A DNA stretch of 64,000 bases from contig CM057225.1 in the NCBI GenBank assembly GCA_029891385.1, forward strand, positions 12,809,060 through 12,873,059. The letters are read 5' to 3'. Under the pieces are notes generated by a model. It did not search any database and had not been told where the DNA came from. It worked only from the letters and a program-made list of their open reading frames with translations. Below, piece after piece: positions 12,621 to 23,368 of this stretch (within the stretch, counting starts at the first letter, position 1; every line of letters starts with the position of its first letter). Origin of the DNA: Erythroxylum novogranatense (lineage: Eukaryota; Streptophyta; Magnoliopsida; Malpighiales; Erythroxylaceae). The translations under genes and the position numbers were made by a program.

Positions 12621-12946
12621 TGTTATGGTCCAATTTAAAGCGTGCGGATCCGAGGGCCTATGTGGAAGTTGAGAGCGGAATAAAAGGACATGAGACAAGG
12701 GGAGGCATGGAGGTGATGAATTTGAAATTTCTCTCTAGTGGCTAATCCAAGGGGAGGCGTGGAGGTAATGAATTTGAAATTTCTCTCTAGTGGCTAATCT
12801 CTCTCTCTCTTTCTTCAGTGGTGGTTTCTTTCTTGCTTTTCTCGGTCTCGTACTACAATTTTGTTATTTGTGCTTGTAATTTTGAGAAGGTAATCATTTT
12901 TATATAATATAATTGATTTGAAACTTTTGTTATTAAATTCATAGCA
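12621..12946 (+). repeat. 3' LTR of element B
   Basis: Starts TGTTATGG directly after the purine-rich tract and probably ends TAGCA. It is about 326 bp. The end is inferred from similarity of ACTTTTGTTATTAAATTC to sequence just upstream of the B gag (4621-4640) and is not certain. Confidence 0.6.
12697..12800. repeat. 52-bp tandem duplication in the B LTR
   Basis: Two adjacent copies (12697-12748, 12749-12800), each beginning AAGGGGAGGC and ending TAGTGGCTAATC, with a few differences. A short (CT)n run follows to about 12813. Confidence 0.9.
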
Positions 12947-13658
12947 GAACATCTAGCTTCCAATTATAGAGACAAATGTTTATGCCTTTGATGTACTCGT
13001 CCATTAAGTTGCTATTGGAAGGAAACTTAATAACAATGACTATGGAAAAAAAACTCAAAAATATGACCGTTTGGTTTTTAATTATTTAGGTTATCAGTCA
13101 AATAGCATAAGCATGTGACAAGAGGCTCACAAGAAATTAATAAAATATGTCACTATATTTATTAATAAAAGATTAATGTAAATATTAATTCAGGATTATT
13201 ACCGAACGTTTTAAAAAAGTTTAAATCTTTTTTGAAACGAGTTAAATTTTAATTTTTTTTTTGCTCACGTAATATTCTAGGAGAATTCCAATGATAAAAA
13301 GGCACCTTTAAATTATCTACACTCAGATTAATCCTTGTTCAAGCCGGGTAAGTCCTTTGTGGGAAGTAAAGCTTTAGCTCCAAATTTTAAACAACTGCAT
13401 ATATGAGAACGATTCAAACTCGCAATCTCACTCAAATCAAGAGAGTTCTTTACCAACTCACCTATACTCTAAAGTTAATTTAAAATTTATATTCACTTGA
13501 CCTGATCTCAGCTTGTGCCCGACGGCCGACCGGATCAAGTAATTTTAGCTCACACATCGATTAATTCAGGCTAAAATTGACATTCCGCGCGTTACACGCG
13601 CGACTTTAAGCTCCAGTGGACTGCAGGGTTACACATGTACACTCCATTAACACAAGCC
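12947..13658. other. Intergenic, upstream of the RMT2-like gene
   Basis: AT-rich to about 13500, then more GC-rich toward the gene, including a CGCGCG-containing stretch at about 13587-13604. No coding feature, tRNA gene or clear TATA box was recognised. Confidence 0.6.
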
Positions 13659-15348
13659 ATGGAAGATTGCCAGCTACTGTGCGAGGCGGCGAGAAATGGC
13701 GACGTCGAGAAGATTAAAGCTCTCGTAGACAAAGGCGTAGACGTTACATTCTTCGACAGTGATGGGTTTACTCCGCTTATGCTCGCCGCTAAGTTTGGTC
13801 GCAACGCTGCCGTCAAAGCGCTTCTGGAAGCCGGTGCGCCTTGGAACGCCCTATCTCCTTCCAATCTCTCAGCCGGTGATTTAGCCATGGAGGCCGGTCA
13901 CCAAGAAGCTTTCGAAGCCCTCCTCAACACCGGTATCAACATAATTATTATCATTCATCTTTCTCAATTACAAACTCTCTCAATCCAAAAAGCTGCGAAC
14001 TTTAAGGACTTAAGGGAAATAAGCAGCGAACTTTTTCTAAATATATAAGAAGGAGGTTTCTATCTTCTTCACAATGTCGATTAGTTTCGTTAACTGTGTA
14101 GGGATTCAATCTGAGTTGATATTGGGAACCATTGCAAGGAGGGCTAATGAAAGCACTCACTGTAATGAGGAATACTTGGAAGATAGAGTTAGTTTTAGTG
14201 AGGATAAGTTGATGGACTCTGAGAGCAAAGCTATAATGATGGCTTGGGAGAGGCCATTGATGGAGGCTCATGCGAAGGCTGTTTGCTCCGGCAGTGGTCA
14301 TATACTGAACATTGGATTCGGAATGGGACTTGTTGATGCAGCTATTCAAAAGTACGGTCCTGTGTCACACACCATTGTGGAAGCACACCCGGAGGTTTAT
14401 GAGAAAATGATTCGTTGTGGTTGGGGCGAGAAAGATAACGTGAAGATCGTATTTGGGCGTTGGCAAGATGTTCTTTCCCAACTTGAAACTTATGATGGTA
14501 CTTGAAAATCTCTTGAACTTTGCGATTCACATAAAAATGCCCGCTTTTTTGGATTCTGCAGTTCCATGAGTAACATTTGCTGTCTCCAAGAAATTTTAAC
14601 TGATTGCGTATTGAATGTATGTTAGCTAAGTTAAAAAGTATTTTGCTTTGAGAAGTTATGTGGATTACATGACTACTTATCGTGTTTGTATGAAAATTTT
14701 AAAAAGTTAATCCTAAAACTTCGTTCCTAATTTGTGGATTTTATATTTCTGCATAAAGCACCAAATGGCCTGTTAGCTGATTACAAAAGATGAACCATAT
14801 ACGTCCAAGTTGTTTAGCAGAAGTTGACACCTTGTATGATAGCTTCAGATTGATGAATTAACTGCATATCTGTGTGCCCTGATGCTGTACATGAAGACTG
14901 GTGTATACTCATCTGCATCATCTCGTATAAAACACATATGATTTGTGTTTTAGCCATCAGTAATTTAAGCATTAATCCTTCACAGGGCAACTTGTTTCAA
15001 CTCTAAATTTTGAAACTCTGTACACATCTTTCAGGTATTTTCTTTGACACTTATGGGGAGTATTATGAAGACTTAAGAGAGTTCCACAAACACCTTCCAA
15101 AGTTGTTGAAGCCTGGAGGAATCTACTCATTCTTTAACGGACTTTGTGGAGGTAATGCGTTCTTCCATGTTGTTTACTGCAACTTGGTTTCTTTAGAACT
15201 CGAGAATTTGGGCTACTCCACACAGTTAATTCCATTGCCTGTTAAGGATTGTTTGGGAGAAGAAGTTTGGGAAGGCGTGAGACACAAGTACTGGCAGCTT
15301 GATACATACTATCTCCCTGTTTGTCAATCGATACAAGACTCTGAATAA
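13659..15348 (+). CDS. RMT2: RMT2-like ankyrin-repeat arginine N5-methyltransferase
   Basis: Three exons: 13659-13932, 14102-14497 and 15035-15348. Both introns are GT..AG with phase 1 junctions that restore Gly codons. The product is 327 residues. The N-terminal ~90 residues are ankyrin-type (LLCEAARNGDVEKIKALVDK, then FTPLMLAAKFGRNAAVKALL). The methyltransferase follows: SAM-binding motif ILNIGFGMGLVDAAIQ, acidic post-I motif HTIVEAHPEVY, YDGIFFDTYGEYYEDL, and LLKPGGIYSFFNGL near the C-terminus. This order matches yeast Rmt2, which delta-N-methylates an arginine of ribosomal protein L12, and single-copy plant homologues. Activity here is inferred. The start at 13659 has strong context (GCCATGG); an in-frame ATG at 13635 would add eight residues. 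No disablement is visible, although transposons flank both sides. Confidence 0.92.
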
Positions 15349-15507
15349 TGCTTGATTTTGGCGTAATTTTATCTTGTTACAGATGTTGAAGACTTAAAGC
15401 TCTTTGTTTTATTCTCTCTGTTTTGAACTTCGGTCGCATGGCATTCTACTAGGTTTGGATGGGTAAGTGCCATATGCGAGGAGTCGTTCAATCAACTAGT
15501 TTATATT
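15349..15507 (+). other. 3' flank of the RMT2-like gene
   Basis: About 160 bp between the stop codon and the copia LTR start. It probably holds most or all of the 3' UTR; no clear AATAAA was singled out. Confidence 0.45.
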
Positions 15508-15702
15508 TGTAGGACAATTTTGTCCTACAATATAAATTGGATAATTATTAATTGCAGTTTTTTATTTTTAAATAACTTATCGGTTAAGTTACATAATTTG
15601 ATTATAATAAAAGTAATAAAACAACTTAATAAATGATCTAAATTAATGTATCGAAATTTAGGAAGAAAATAGATCTCAATTAGTGTGGACCGGATCTCAA
15701 TT
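15508..15702 (+). repeat. 5' LTR of the copia element, part matching the 3' LTR
   Basis: Aligns by eye with 21708-21893 at roughly four in five positions, including shared TAACTTATCGGTTAA and AATAAATGATCTA words. Confidence 0.85.
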
Positions 15703-16080
15703 ACACACCGTTTAATGTGTGCACCGCTGTGCCTGATGGTGCTACAATAGCAAGCGTAGTTGTGGTACAGACAACACACGTTGAGGGCTGCGTGTGGTGT
15801 GTGCACCGCACGCAATGCGCTCTCCCGTCAACGCGGAACGGCTAATGCATGTGTGGCATGCGCTTCATCTGGCCCGACACGTGGATCGAAGGGATCAAGA
15901 CACGTGTCTACGTGTGCAACGCATGCGTCGTATAGTATAAGCGAGTGTGCGCGTGGGGGTGCGTGCACATCAAGCACTCATCTGTCCGAGCCCATGCAAT
16001 GCATGCGCGCCCTTGTTACACGTGCCTGCTGATGTCAACGTATAGTGCTGCATTGACGTCAGCTCTACAGGACTGCTAGC
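15703..16080 (+). promoter_or_regulatory. GC-rich LTR segment with ACGT-core sites
   Basis: A sharp GC/CpG-rich block between AT-rich flanks. It contains three G-boxes CACGTG (15878-15883, 15901-15906, 16019-16024), a TACGTG (15909-15914) and the palindrome TGACGTCA (16054-16061). These are known plant bZIP/bHLH binding words. It has no counterpart at the 3' LTR. A regulatory role is inference. The 90-codon open frame here has no protein-like composition. Confidence 0.5.
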
Positions 16081-16945
16081 ATCAATATAAAAAAAAGGAA
16101 AATTTTTAGAATTTTGGTAAAGGTGCCTCGGGTTCTTTTGAATCAGTTACCGTGTTTGGGGAATTTTTTAAGTGATTTTTTTAAATTTTTTTGGATTTTT
16201 TACGTTGGTAATTGGATTTTGGAAAAAGTTTTTAAAACCTTTTTAAGTTAATTTTGAGTGCATTTTCGTACTCCAAACTACACATGAGGAGGACACTTAA
16301 AGTTTTATGTCGTGTGGTAGATTCGGGCTTCGGGAACGTACAATAGACACTCTTATTGAGATTTTTATTTATAAAAGTCTCAAATAAAATTTAAAGACAA
16401 TGTTTTCAGCGATGATATGTAATTATTTAATCGTGAATCTATGTTTTACAGTTATAATTAATTTTCACATATGTTATGCCCACATAGAATGCGAGGATGA
16501 CATAAAGTTGTATACCTTATGTTTGTGGACTTTTTAGGGTACTGATGAAAATGTAGTCATTAAAGTGACATTTGAAGTCAGTATTTTGGATTGTTCTGAT
16601 CATATGTTGAGGATGTCTCTAACTTTATGTTTGGTTATTCTGTTCAAAAGTGTTGGTCTTAAATAGAGTTTTGAAATGTTCATAAACACATTAGATAGAG
16701 AAATGTCGTTGCTTAAATTATCTATTCACTCAAAGGTGATAGTGTCATGAGAGTTGATGATTCGTACTCTGATATCTTTTATGTGAGGATCTAATTACAT
16801 ATATTATGTATTCAGCTTAAATATGTTTCATAATATATGTGATCAGATTCTCAATAGAAATATTACTTTAATGCTTTAAGTATCATTATTGTCATGCATT
16901 TAAACTAATTTTTTTACATTGTCTTTTCTATTTTGCAGTCACTTT
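16081..16945 (+). other. Copia leader region (LTR remainder and 5' untranslated)
   Basis: AT-rich, no coding signal. It ends in a pyrimidine-rich stretch with a splice-acceptor-like TTTCTATTTTGCAG (about 16926-16939) just before gag, so a leader intron is possible but unproven. Confidence 0.4.
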
Positions 16946-17860
16946 TTCAATAAACAATAATGTTGTCACAATTGAGACCTTAAATGGTTTCAATTTTAAG
17001 AAGTGGAAGAAGGACGTGGAGTTTGCATTGGAGATAGCTTATGTTAGCATGGCAATGCACAGTGAGAGACCTTCTCCACTAGACCTTCTCCACTTACAGA
17101 TATCAGCTCAGAAGCTGATAGAGCAGCTATGACGGTTTGGGAGCGGTCAAATAGGATATGCTATTTGACCATCAAGAGGTCGATCCCAAATCATCTGTTG
17201 AGTGGATTACCAAATACGACCATAGCGAAAGAGTTCATGGATAACATTTCCCAGAGATACAAGGTGTCTTCTCTTGCGGAGCAGAGCACCTTGATTAAAG
17301 AACTATTCTCTATGAGGTATACGGGAGAAGGAGGCGTTCGAGAATACTAGGATGGTACACCTTCAGACTAGGCTAAATGCGCTTGATATACTAATTCCTG
17401 ATAATCTTATAGTGTATCAAGTACTAAATACTCTCCCTCGAGAGTTTGAGATGTTGGCTATCTTCTATATTTCTCAAGATGAGAACTGGGATATCAATGC
17501 CTTGATTCTTCGATGTGTTACAGTGGAGGAAAAAAATAAGAATTCTCCTCATACAGCTATGTTTGCAGTTGTTAGAGGCAAGGACAAACTTAAACTTAAA
17601 CCCCAACAGCCTAAGGGTAAAAGTAAAGGTAAGGGTAAGAAACCCAAGCCTTCTTTGAAGATTCAGACTGGACAGGCCAACATTACAAAGGGATCACGTG
17701 ACCTAAAGGATATGAGGTGCTTCTTCTGCAAGAAGAAGGGGCATAGGAAGTTTAATTGTGAGAAGTACAAGCTATGGAAGGTTAAGCAGGAACTGTTAGG
17801 TAACTCGACCTTTATTATTCATGAATTCAATGTAGTTATAATAACATCAAGATTTTTGTA
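16946..17860 (+). pseudogene. Ty1/copia gag
   Basis: Starts as NNVVTIETLNGFNFKKWKKD, the copia gag N-terminal pattern, and continues with SIPNHLLSGLPNTTIAKEF, ISQRYKVSSLAEQSTLIKEL and a basic linker. The zinc knuckle is intact: CFFCKKKGHRKFNCEKY (Cys-Cys-His-Cys at the usual spacing, about 17717-17767). Stops at about 17129 and 17350 and frameshifts break it into three pieces. Confidence 0.85.
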
Positions 17861-19300
17861 GTTAGATAGTGGAGCTTCTGACCTTGTTGTTTTCACAATG
17901 TAGGGGTTTAGATCCAGGAGAAGGCCGATTAAATGAGAGAAGAAGTTGATGGTTGGCAACAATAAAGAGGTGAATGTTTTATATGTAGGAGATATAGGAT
18001 TAAACCTCGATACGAGGTTTATATTAGTTTTACGATACACGTTTTATATATTGTCTTTTAGACGGAACTTGATCTCTGTATCAATTTTACATAAAGAATG
18101 TTTTTATTTTGTATTTGATCCTTCAGTTGTAAATATTTCTATCAATACAAGACATATCGGAATTGCCTTCTTATCCTATGGATTGTATATAATGTCTCTT
18201 ACTCTTAATAAAATACATACCTTTTTTATATTGCCTAACTTATTATTCGAAAGAGAGCCTTTATAAAGGAAACATCGTACATGTTGTTTACCATATTTCT
18301 AAAGAGAGGATTGAGATATTGGTAGAAGATAACATTCTTCTAACTCTAGACTTCAGTGATATGGAAACATGTATTGATTGTTGTAAAAGTAAGTTGACCA
18401 AGATAAAGAAAAATAAGTCAACTCGTACTTCTGATTTATTGAACCTTATACATATGGACATTAATAGTCCCCATATAGTCACGTTATGTAATGCTAGAGA
18501 TTTTCTGACGTTTATATATGATTATTCCTACTATGACTATGTGTTCTTGCTTAAGAAAAAGCCTTAAGTTCTTGATAAGTTCAAGATTTTTAAGACTGAG
18601 ATTGAGAACCAATTGGAAAAATCAATAAAGATAGTTATATTTGACAGGAGAGGGGAATACTATGGCAGATATGGGGTTGCGGGATAAGAAAAAGGTTCGT
18701 TTGTTAGGTATTTAGAATTAGTTGAAATAGTGGCTTAGTTCACTATACCAGGTAGTTCTGAGCAAAATAGTATCACCAAAAGGTGCAATCGCACCCTAAA
18801 GAACATGATAAGGTCAATGCAGAGCAGGACTAATCTATCTGAATACCTTTGGGGCGAAGCTATTAAGACAACATTGTATATCTTGAATAGAGTCCCAAGT
18901 AAGTCAGTACCAAAGATGTCTTTTGAACTCTGGAAAGGACGGAAGTCAAGTCTTGCATACATTCGTATGTGGGGCTGCTCTGCTGAGGTAAGATTGTATA
19001 ATCCTTATGAGAGAAAATTGTAACCTCATGTCACTCGTTGCTAGTTGGTAAGTTATCCTAACCTTTCAAAAAGGTACAGATTTTACTGTAGAGAAGAAAG
19101 AGTCAGAATAGTAGAATCGCAAATGGCTAAGTTTTTAGAATATGATGTCCATAATAAAGGAGGATCTTCACATCCTTCAGGAGATAGTAGGACGGATACT
19201 GCAATTATTTTGTATCCACTTCTCATATAGTTAGGTCCAGTGGATGTAGGTCCAAGTACCGTGCCTATGCAATCACAAGAACCTCTACCTGTTCAAGAAG
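17861..19300 (+). pseudogene. Ty1/copia protease and integrase
   Basis: Protease active-site LDSGASDLVVF follows a stop at about 17860. RNLISVSILHKECFYFVF is the protease end. The GAG-pre-integrase block reads TCIDCCKSKLTK. Integrase pieces include LNLIHMDINSP (first catalytic Asp), SSEQNSITKRCNRTLKNMIR (Glu motif degraded), NLSEYLWGEAIKTTLYILNR, and VPSKSVPKMSFELWKGRKSS, conserved in copia integrases. Numerous stops. Confidence 0.85.
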
Positions 19301-19499
19301 AGGTTTTTGAGATATAAGAACTTATGCAATTACGTAGATCCAACAGAGAGAGGCAACTTGTCATCTCATCAAATTACATAATCTATTTGAGTGAGCAAGA
19401 CTATAACATAGGATATATTGTGGATCCAATTACTTTTACATAAGTCGTTTTTGAACCCCCCATACGGATATATGGTGGGAAGTAATAAAGGATGAAATG

Positions 19500-20150
19500 T
19501 AGTGTATGAGGTATAATAAGGTACGAGAGCTTATTGATTTACCTCAACATTACAAGCTTTTCAGTTGCAAATGGTTATTTAAGACCAAAAAAGACACACA
19601 TGGTCAAGTTGAGCGATTTAAGGGGTATTTAGTTACCAGGGAACTCACTCAGAGAGAAGGAGTTGACTTCAATGTTACCCTCTCTTCTGTATCCTTGAAG
19701 GATGCATTTAGAGTGATGATGACAATAGTAGCTCATTATGACATAAAGCTACATCAGATGGACGTTAAGATCGCTTTTCTAAATGGAATCCTTTATGAGA
19801 AGTTCTATATAGAACAACTTGAAGGATTTCAGGATCAAGATGCAACTGATAAAGTTTGTAGGTTAACTAAATCAATATACGGTCTGAACCAAACTTTCAG
19901 ACAATAGTACCTAAATTTTGATGAGGTTTTGACCTCATTCGGCTTTGTGAAAAACAAAGTTGAAAGATGCTTATACTATAAGGTCAGGGGGAGTAAAATT
20001 ATCTTTTTATCACTGTACGTAGATGATATCTTGCTTGCATCAAATGATTTGACCATGTTGTATAAGATAAAGCAACTTTTGGCCAAACATTTTGATATGA
20101 AGTATTTAGGTTAAGCATTTTTTGTTCTCGGTGTGCAAATTCACCTAGAC
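19500..20150 (+). pseudogene. Ty1/copia reverse transcriptase
   Basis: Motifs CKWLFKTKKDTHGQVERFKG, HQMDVKIAFLNG, VCRLTKSIYGLNQTFRQ and catalytic LYVDDILLASND (about 20014-20049). The usual first Asp motif D-V-K-T-A-F-L-N-G is retained as DVKIAFLNG. Stops occur at about 19905 and 20115. Confidence 0.9.
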
Positions 20151-20960
20151 AAATCTCAACTCATTGAGCCTCTCACAAAAAGCATATATTGAGCGAGTGC
20201 TACAGAGGTTTAATATGGCTGACTGTAAACCTATTGTGACACCTATCTCTCATAGTGAGAGATTATCTTTGACACAGTATCCAAATAATGAAGTTGAGAG
20301 AGAGGCTATGAGAAATGTCCCGTATTCTAGTGCAGTTGGTAGGTTGATGTATGCCCAAGTGTGCACTAGACCGGACATTGCATTTGTTGTCAGACTGATA
20401 GGTCGATATCTGACTAACCCAAGTATGGACAATTGAAATGCAGTTAAACAAATGTTGAGATACTTAAAGGGTACTAAGGATTATTCGTTGACATATAGGA
20501 AAGTCAACAATTTAAACCTCACAGGATATACAGACATCGATTTCGCTATGTGTCCGGATGATCGTAAATCTACATCAGGTTACATTTTTATTTTGACAGA
20601 TGGTGTAGTATCGTGGAAAAGTGTCAAGTAGACACTAGTAACTTTCTCAACCATGCATGCAGAGTTTGTTGCATGTTATGGAGCTGCTACACAAGCGGTT
20701 TGGCTTATAAACTTGATTTTTGAGTTGTTTGTGGTAGATTCGATAGTTAGACTCATTCGGTTATATTGTAATAATCTTGTTGCAGTGTTGTTCAGTAACA
20801 ACAACAAGAATATCACAGATTCTAAGTTGAATACTTGACCATAACGAAGTTTATTCAAAAGGGTGACATTAAAGTGGAACACATCAGGACTGAGAAGATA
20901 TTAGTTGATCCATTGACTAAAGGACTTCGCCCATTAGTGTTTTTTAGACATGTATCTAAT
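20151..20960 (+). pseudogene. Ty1/copia RNase H and C-terminus
   Basis: Reads SQKAYIERVLQRFNMADCKP, PYSSAVGRLMYAQVCTRPDI, MLRYLKGTKDYSLTY, LTGYTDIDFAMCPDDRKSTS, MHAEFVACYGAATQAVWL and the closing VEHIRTEKILVDPLTKGL. These are the standard copia RNase H blocks. Stops and at least one frameshift occur. Confidence 0.9.
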
Positions 20961-21707
20961 ATAGGAGTGTTAAAGTCCTTAGACAGCAGTAGTTATGGAT
21001 CACTGATGTATTATGACATTATGATTATTTATTAATAAAGATGACCATCTTTTTATCATCAATAATAAATGTTCTTGTGTATGGTTATAATACATATGAA
21101 AGCCTTAAAATTTGTATCGATCTTAAACATTTAAAGGTCATAGGGCATATATAAAGATTGAGCTTGAGTCTATGTCATTTTGACATATACAAATTAGTAT
21201 GGATATCCATAAATTTAACATAACATAGGGGATATAAGTTTTTTAATCCAATAAAGGTTCTCTAATACAGTTTAACATTCAGTTGAAGAACATAAAGGTT
21301 TTCTCTAATACTGTTCAGCATTCAATGAAAAAAATAGGATTTTCTGCTGCAATTTAGCACATGTAGTTTAGCATAAAGTTGGAGAAATGGAAACTTACAA
21401 ATAAAAATAATACATTTTATATCATACATGTATCATCTTAGTTTGTCACACTCCATTTTCTCATTCATGTTAGTGAGGTATTAGATCTTCGTGATTATAT
21501 TGAACCTATGCTACACATGACACATGTTTTTGATATTTTTCGGTATCGAAATCTTTACAGGATTGAATATTGGACTTTTATTACCTTTAGATCAAATGCT
21601 TTAGTTTCAAAATTTGGTACCAATATAGTAGCGTGATTTAACCGATTTTTAAAAATATTTTTAAACTTGAGTCATAACTGCAATTAATGTTTATCCAAGG
21701 GGAAGAA

Positions 21708-21893
21708 TGTATGACAATTTTGTCCTTCTCTATAAATTGAACAACTATTAATTGTATTTTTATTTTTTAATAACTTATCGGTTAAATTACATAATTCGAT
21801 CTTAACAAAGGTAATAAAGTGACCTAATAAATGATCTAGATTAATGGGTCGAAGTTTACGAAAAAATGGATCTTAGTTAGTGTGAATCGGACC
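21708..21893 (+). repeat. 3' LTR of the copia element (truncated)
   Basis: Begins right after the purine tract ending at 21707. Similarity to the 5' LTR stops at about 21893. Confidence 0.8.
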
Positions 21894-22944
21894 CATATTG
21901 GGTTTATGATGAGAAAGTCATATACGAAAGCTATATGTAAAGGTTAAGGTCTCCTTCAGTTACTTGGTACTTCGTAAGCATACAAATCCTCTGACCTGTT
22001 AAGAGTACTTACATCTTAAGGAAACTGAAGAAAAACGTTAACTGAGTGTTGGTAATCAACTTCTACAAAGATTGAAGTTCATTTTGACATCGAAAATTGC
22101 TTGGGAATATCGAATGGAACCGAAATTAGATATTTTACATTTCCTTCGTTTTTAATCCTTTCATGAACAATCTGAATTACGTAATAAGGCCTTTCCTACG
22201 TGTTAAAATGTTTGCTACGGTGGATGTTTTTACTTTTAGTGTGTGGTGATACTTGTAAATTACTCGATGGGTCAAGAATGAAGTTCAACTCATCATGTAT
22301 AGGAAACTTTGTCGGCAAAAACAATTAATGAGTTCAATAATGTAACCGAGAACATTTTTCAATCAAATTCTTAACATAAGTGGTGTTCTGGGACATTCTT
22401 TTTTTTCTGTCAAACCATTTCAGAGAGATATTCATTGATAAAACCTTGTTAAAGCTTATGAAGTAGGCCTTTCTGCACCATTTAGTTAAGGTAACTTAAG
22501 TAGTTTCGGCATACACCGTACTTGGCACTGATCCTATGACAAATTATTAATATATCCATCCCGAAGCAATTGCTCTGGGGAATTGCAAACTTCTTGATGA
22601 GTGATTGTTAGTCTCATCACAAATGAGGACAATTAAATGAAGAAAATTTTGTGGGACAAAGGATCCTCACGGAAGTTCCTGATTTTTTGTTGTATTTAAA
22701 ATTCAAATCTTGTTCAGATGCAGTAGGAGGAAAAGGATGATTTAAGTATGGTCATAGAGGAATAACTAGCTTTTTGAATTTGATCATCATCCTCCAACCT
22801 GTTTTCATTTGGTTACGGATTGTCTTAGATGACAACTTCTAAGTTCCAACGCAAGTTGTTGATCTCCTTAGCTGTTGAACATAAATGTATAACATAAATT
22901 ACATCACACTAATTATGTAAACCTTATCATGAGAACAACAGAAA
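21894..22944. other. Unassigned region downstream of the subtilase pseudogene
   Basis: About 1 kb between the truncated copia LTR and the subtilase stop codon. I read it on both strands and recognised no protein motif, repeat pair or RNA gene. It may include old 3' flank of the protease gene. Confidence 0.5.
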
Positions 22945-23368
22945 CTATACCCAGTTGAAAGCTATTGGGTTGCGAAGGACGTGTTTCCCATCCAGCCATT
23001 CAAGATTTACGAAACGCTTTGTTCTATATGGCATAGAATTTGCTATGAATGTAACTGTAAAACTCTTTTTCTCGTTTTGTTTACCGAAAGTTAGTGATTC
23101 TGGAACAATTGACATCTACGCTGATGATGTAAGAGAGGAAAATCAAACCTTATATGTCCCAGGAGTGCCCACGTTAGTCAAGGTCCTAGAATGCTTCCCA
23201 GTTGCTATTGATAATATCCACATGTGAGTGTTCCATATTGAAAAAAGAAGATAAAGAAGCCTAACATATAAACCTAGTAGGCTACTTCACCTATTGCCAA
23301 TCAGTTTTGAGATGAAACCTCACTTTGGCTTGTGTGTGGTCTAAATTTCTGTCTCGTGTGGGCTTCTA

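Larger units (their letters stand above)
4616..12946 (+). mobile_element. Decayed Ty3/gypsy retrotransposon (element B)
   Basis: Order gag, protease, reverse transcriptase, RNase H, integrase on the plus strand, as in Ty3/gypsy. The gag is split by a 3.75 kb insertion at 5238-8991. A purine tract (AAAGGGGAGGAGGA, 12607-12620) precedes a short 3' LTR. Only about 23 bp at the 5' end (4621-4643) resembles the end of that LTR, so the 5' LTR seems mostly missing, probably lost at the junction with element A. Many stop codons and frameshifts show it is dead. The left boundary is approximate. Confidence 0.8.
15508..21893 (+). mobile_element. Degenerate Ty1/copia retrotransposon
   Basis: Direct repeats start TGTAGGACAATTTTGTCC (15508) and TGTATGACAATTTTGTCC (21708); the second is preceded by a purine tract CCAAGGGGAAGAA. 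Between them is a copia-order polyprotein: gag, protease, integrase, RT, RNase H. The repeats align over about 190 bp and then diverge, so the 3' LTR looks truncated at about 21893. No primer-binding site was recognised after the 5' LTR. The coding region has many stops and frameshifts. Confidence 0.85.

Noticed and set aside
13400..13425. tRNA B-box-like GATTCAAACTCGCAATC
   Set aside because: No matching A box or cloverleaf; not a tRNA gene.
13592..13888. 98-codon minus-strand open frame
   Set aside because: Shadow of exon 1 of the RMT2-like gene.
15760..16032. 90-codon open frame in the GC-rich patch
   Set aside because: Cys/Arg/Thr-rich reading of regulatory-type LTR DNA without domain support.
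22000..22940. Possible further coding exons near the copia 3' end
   Set aside because: Read on both strands; only short frames and no motif, so left unassigned.
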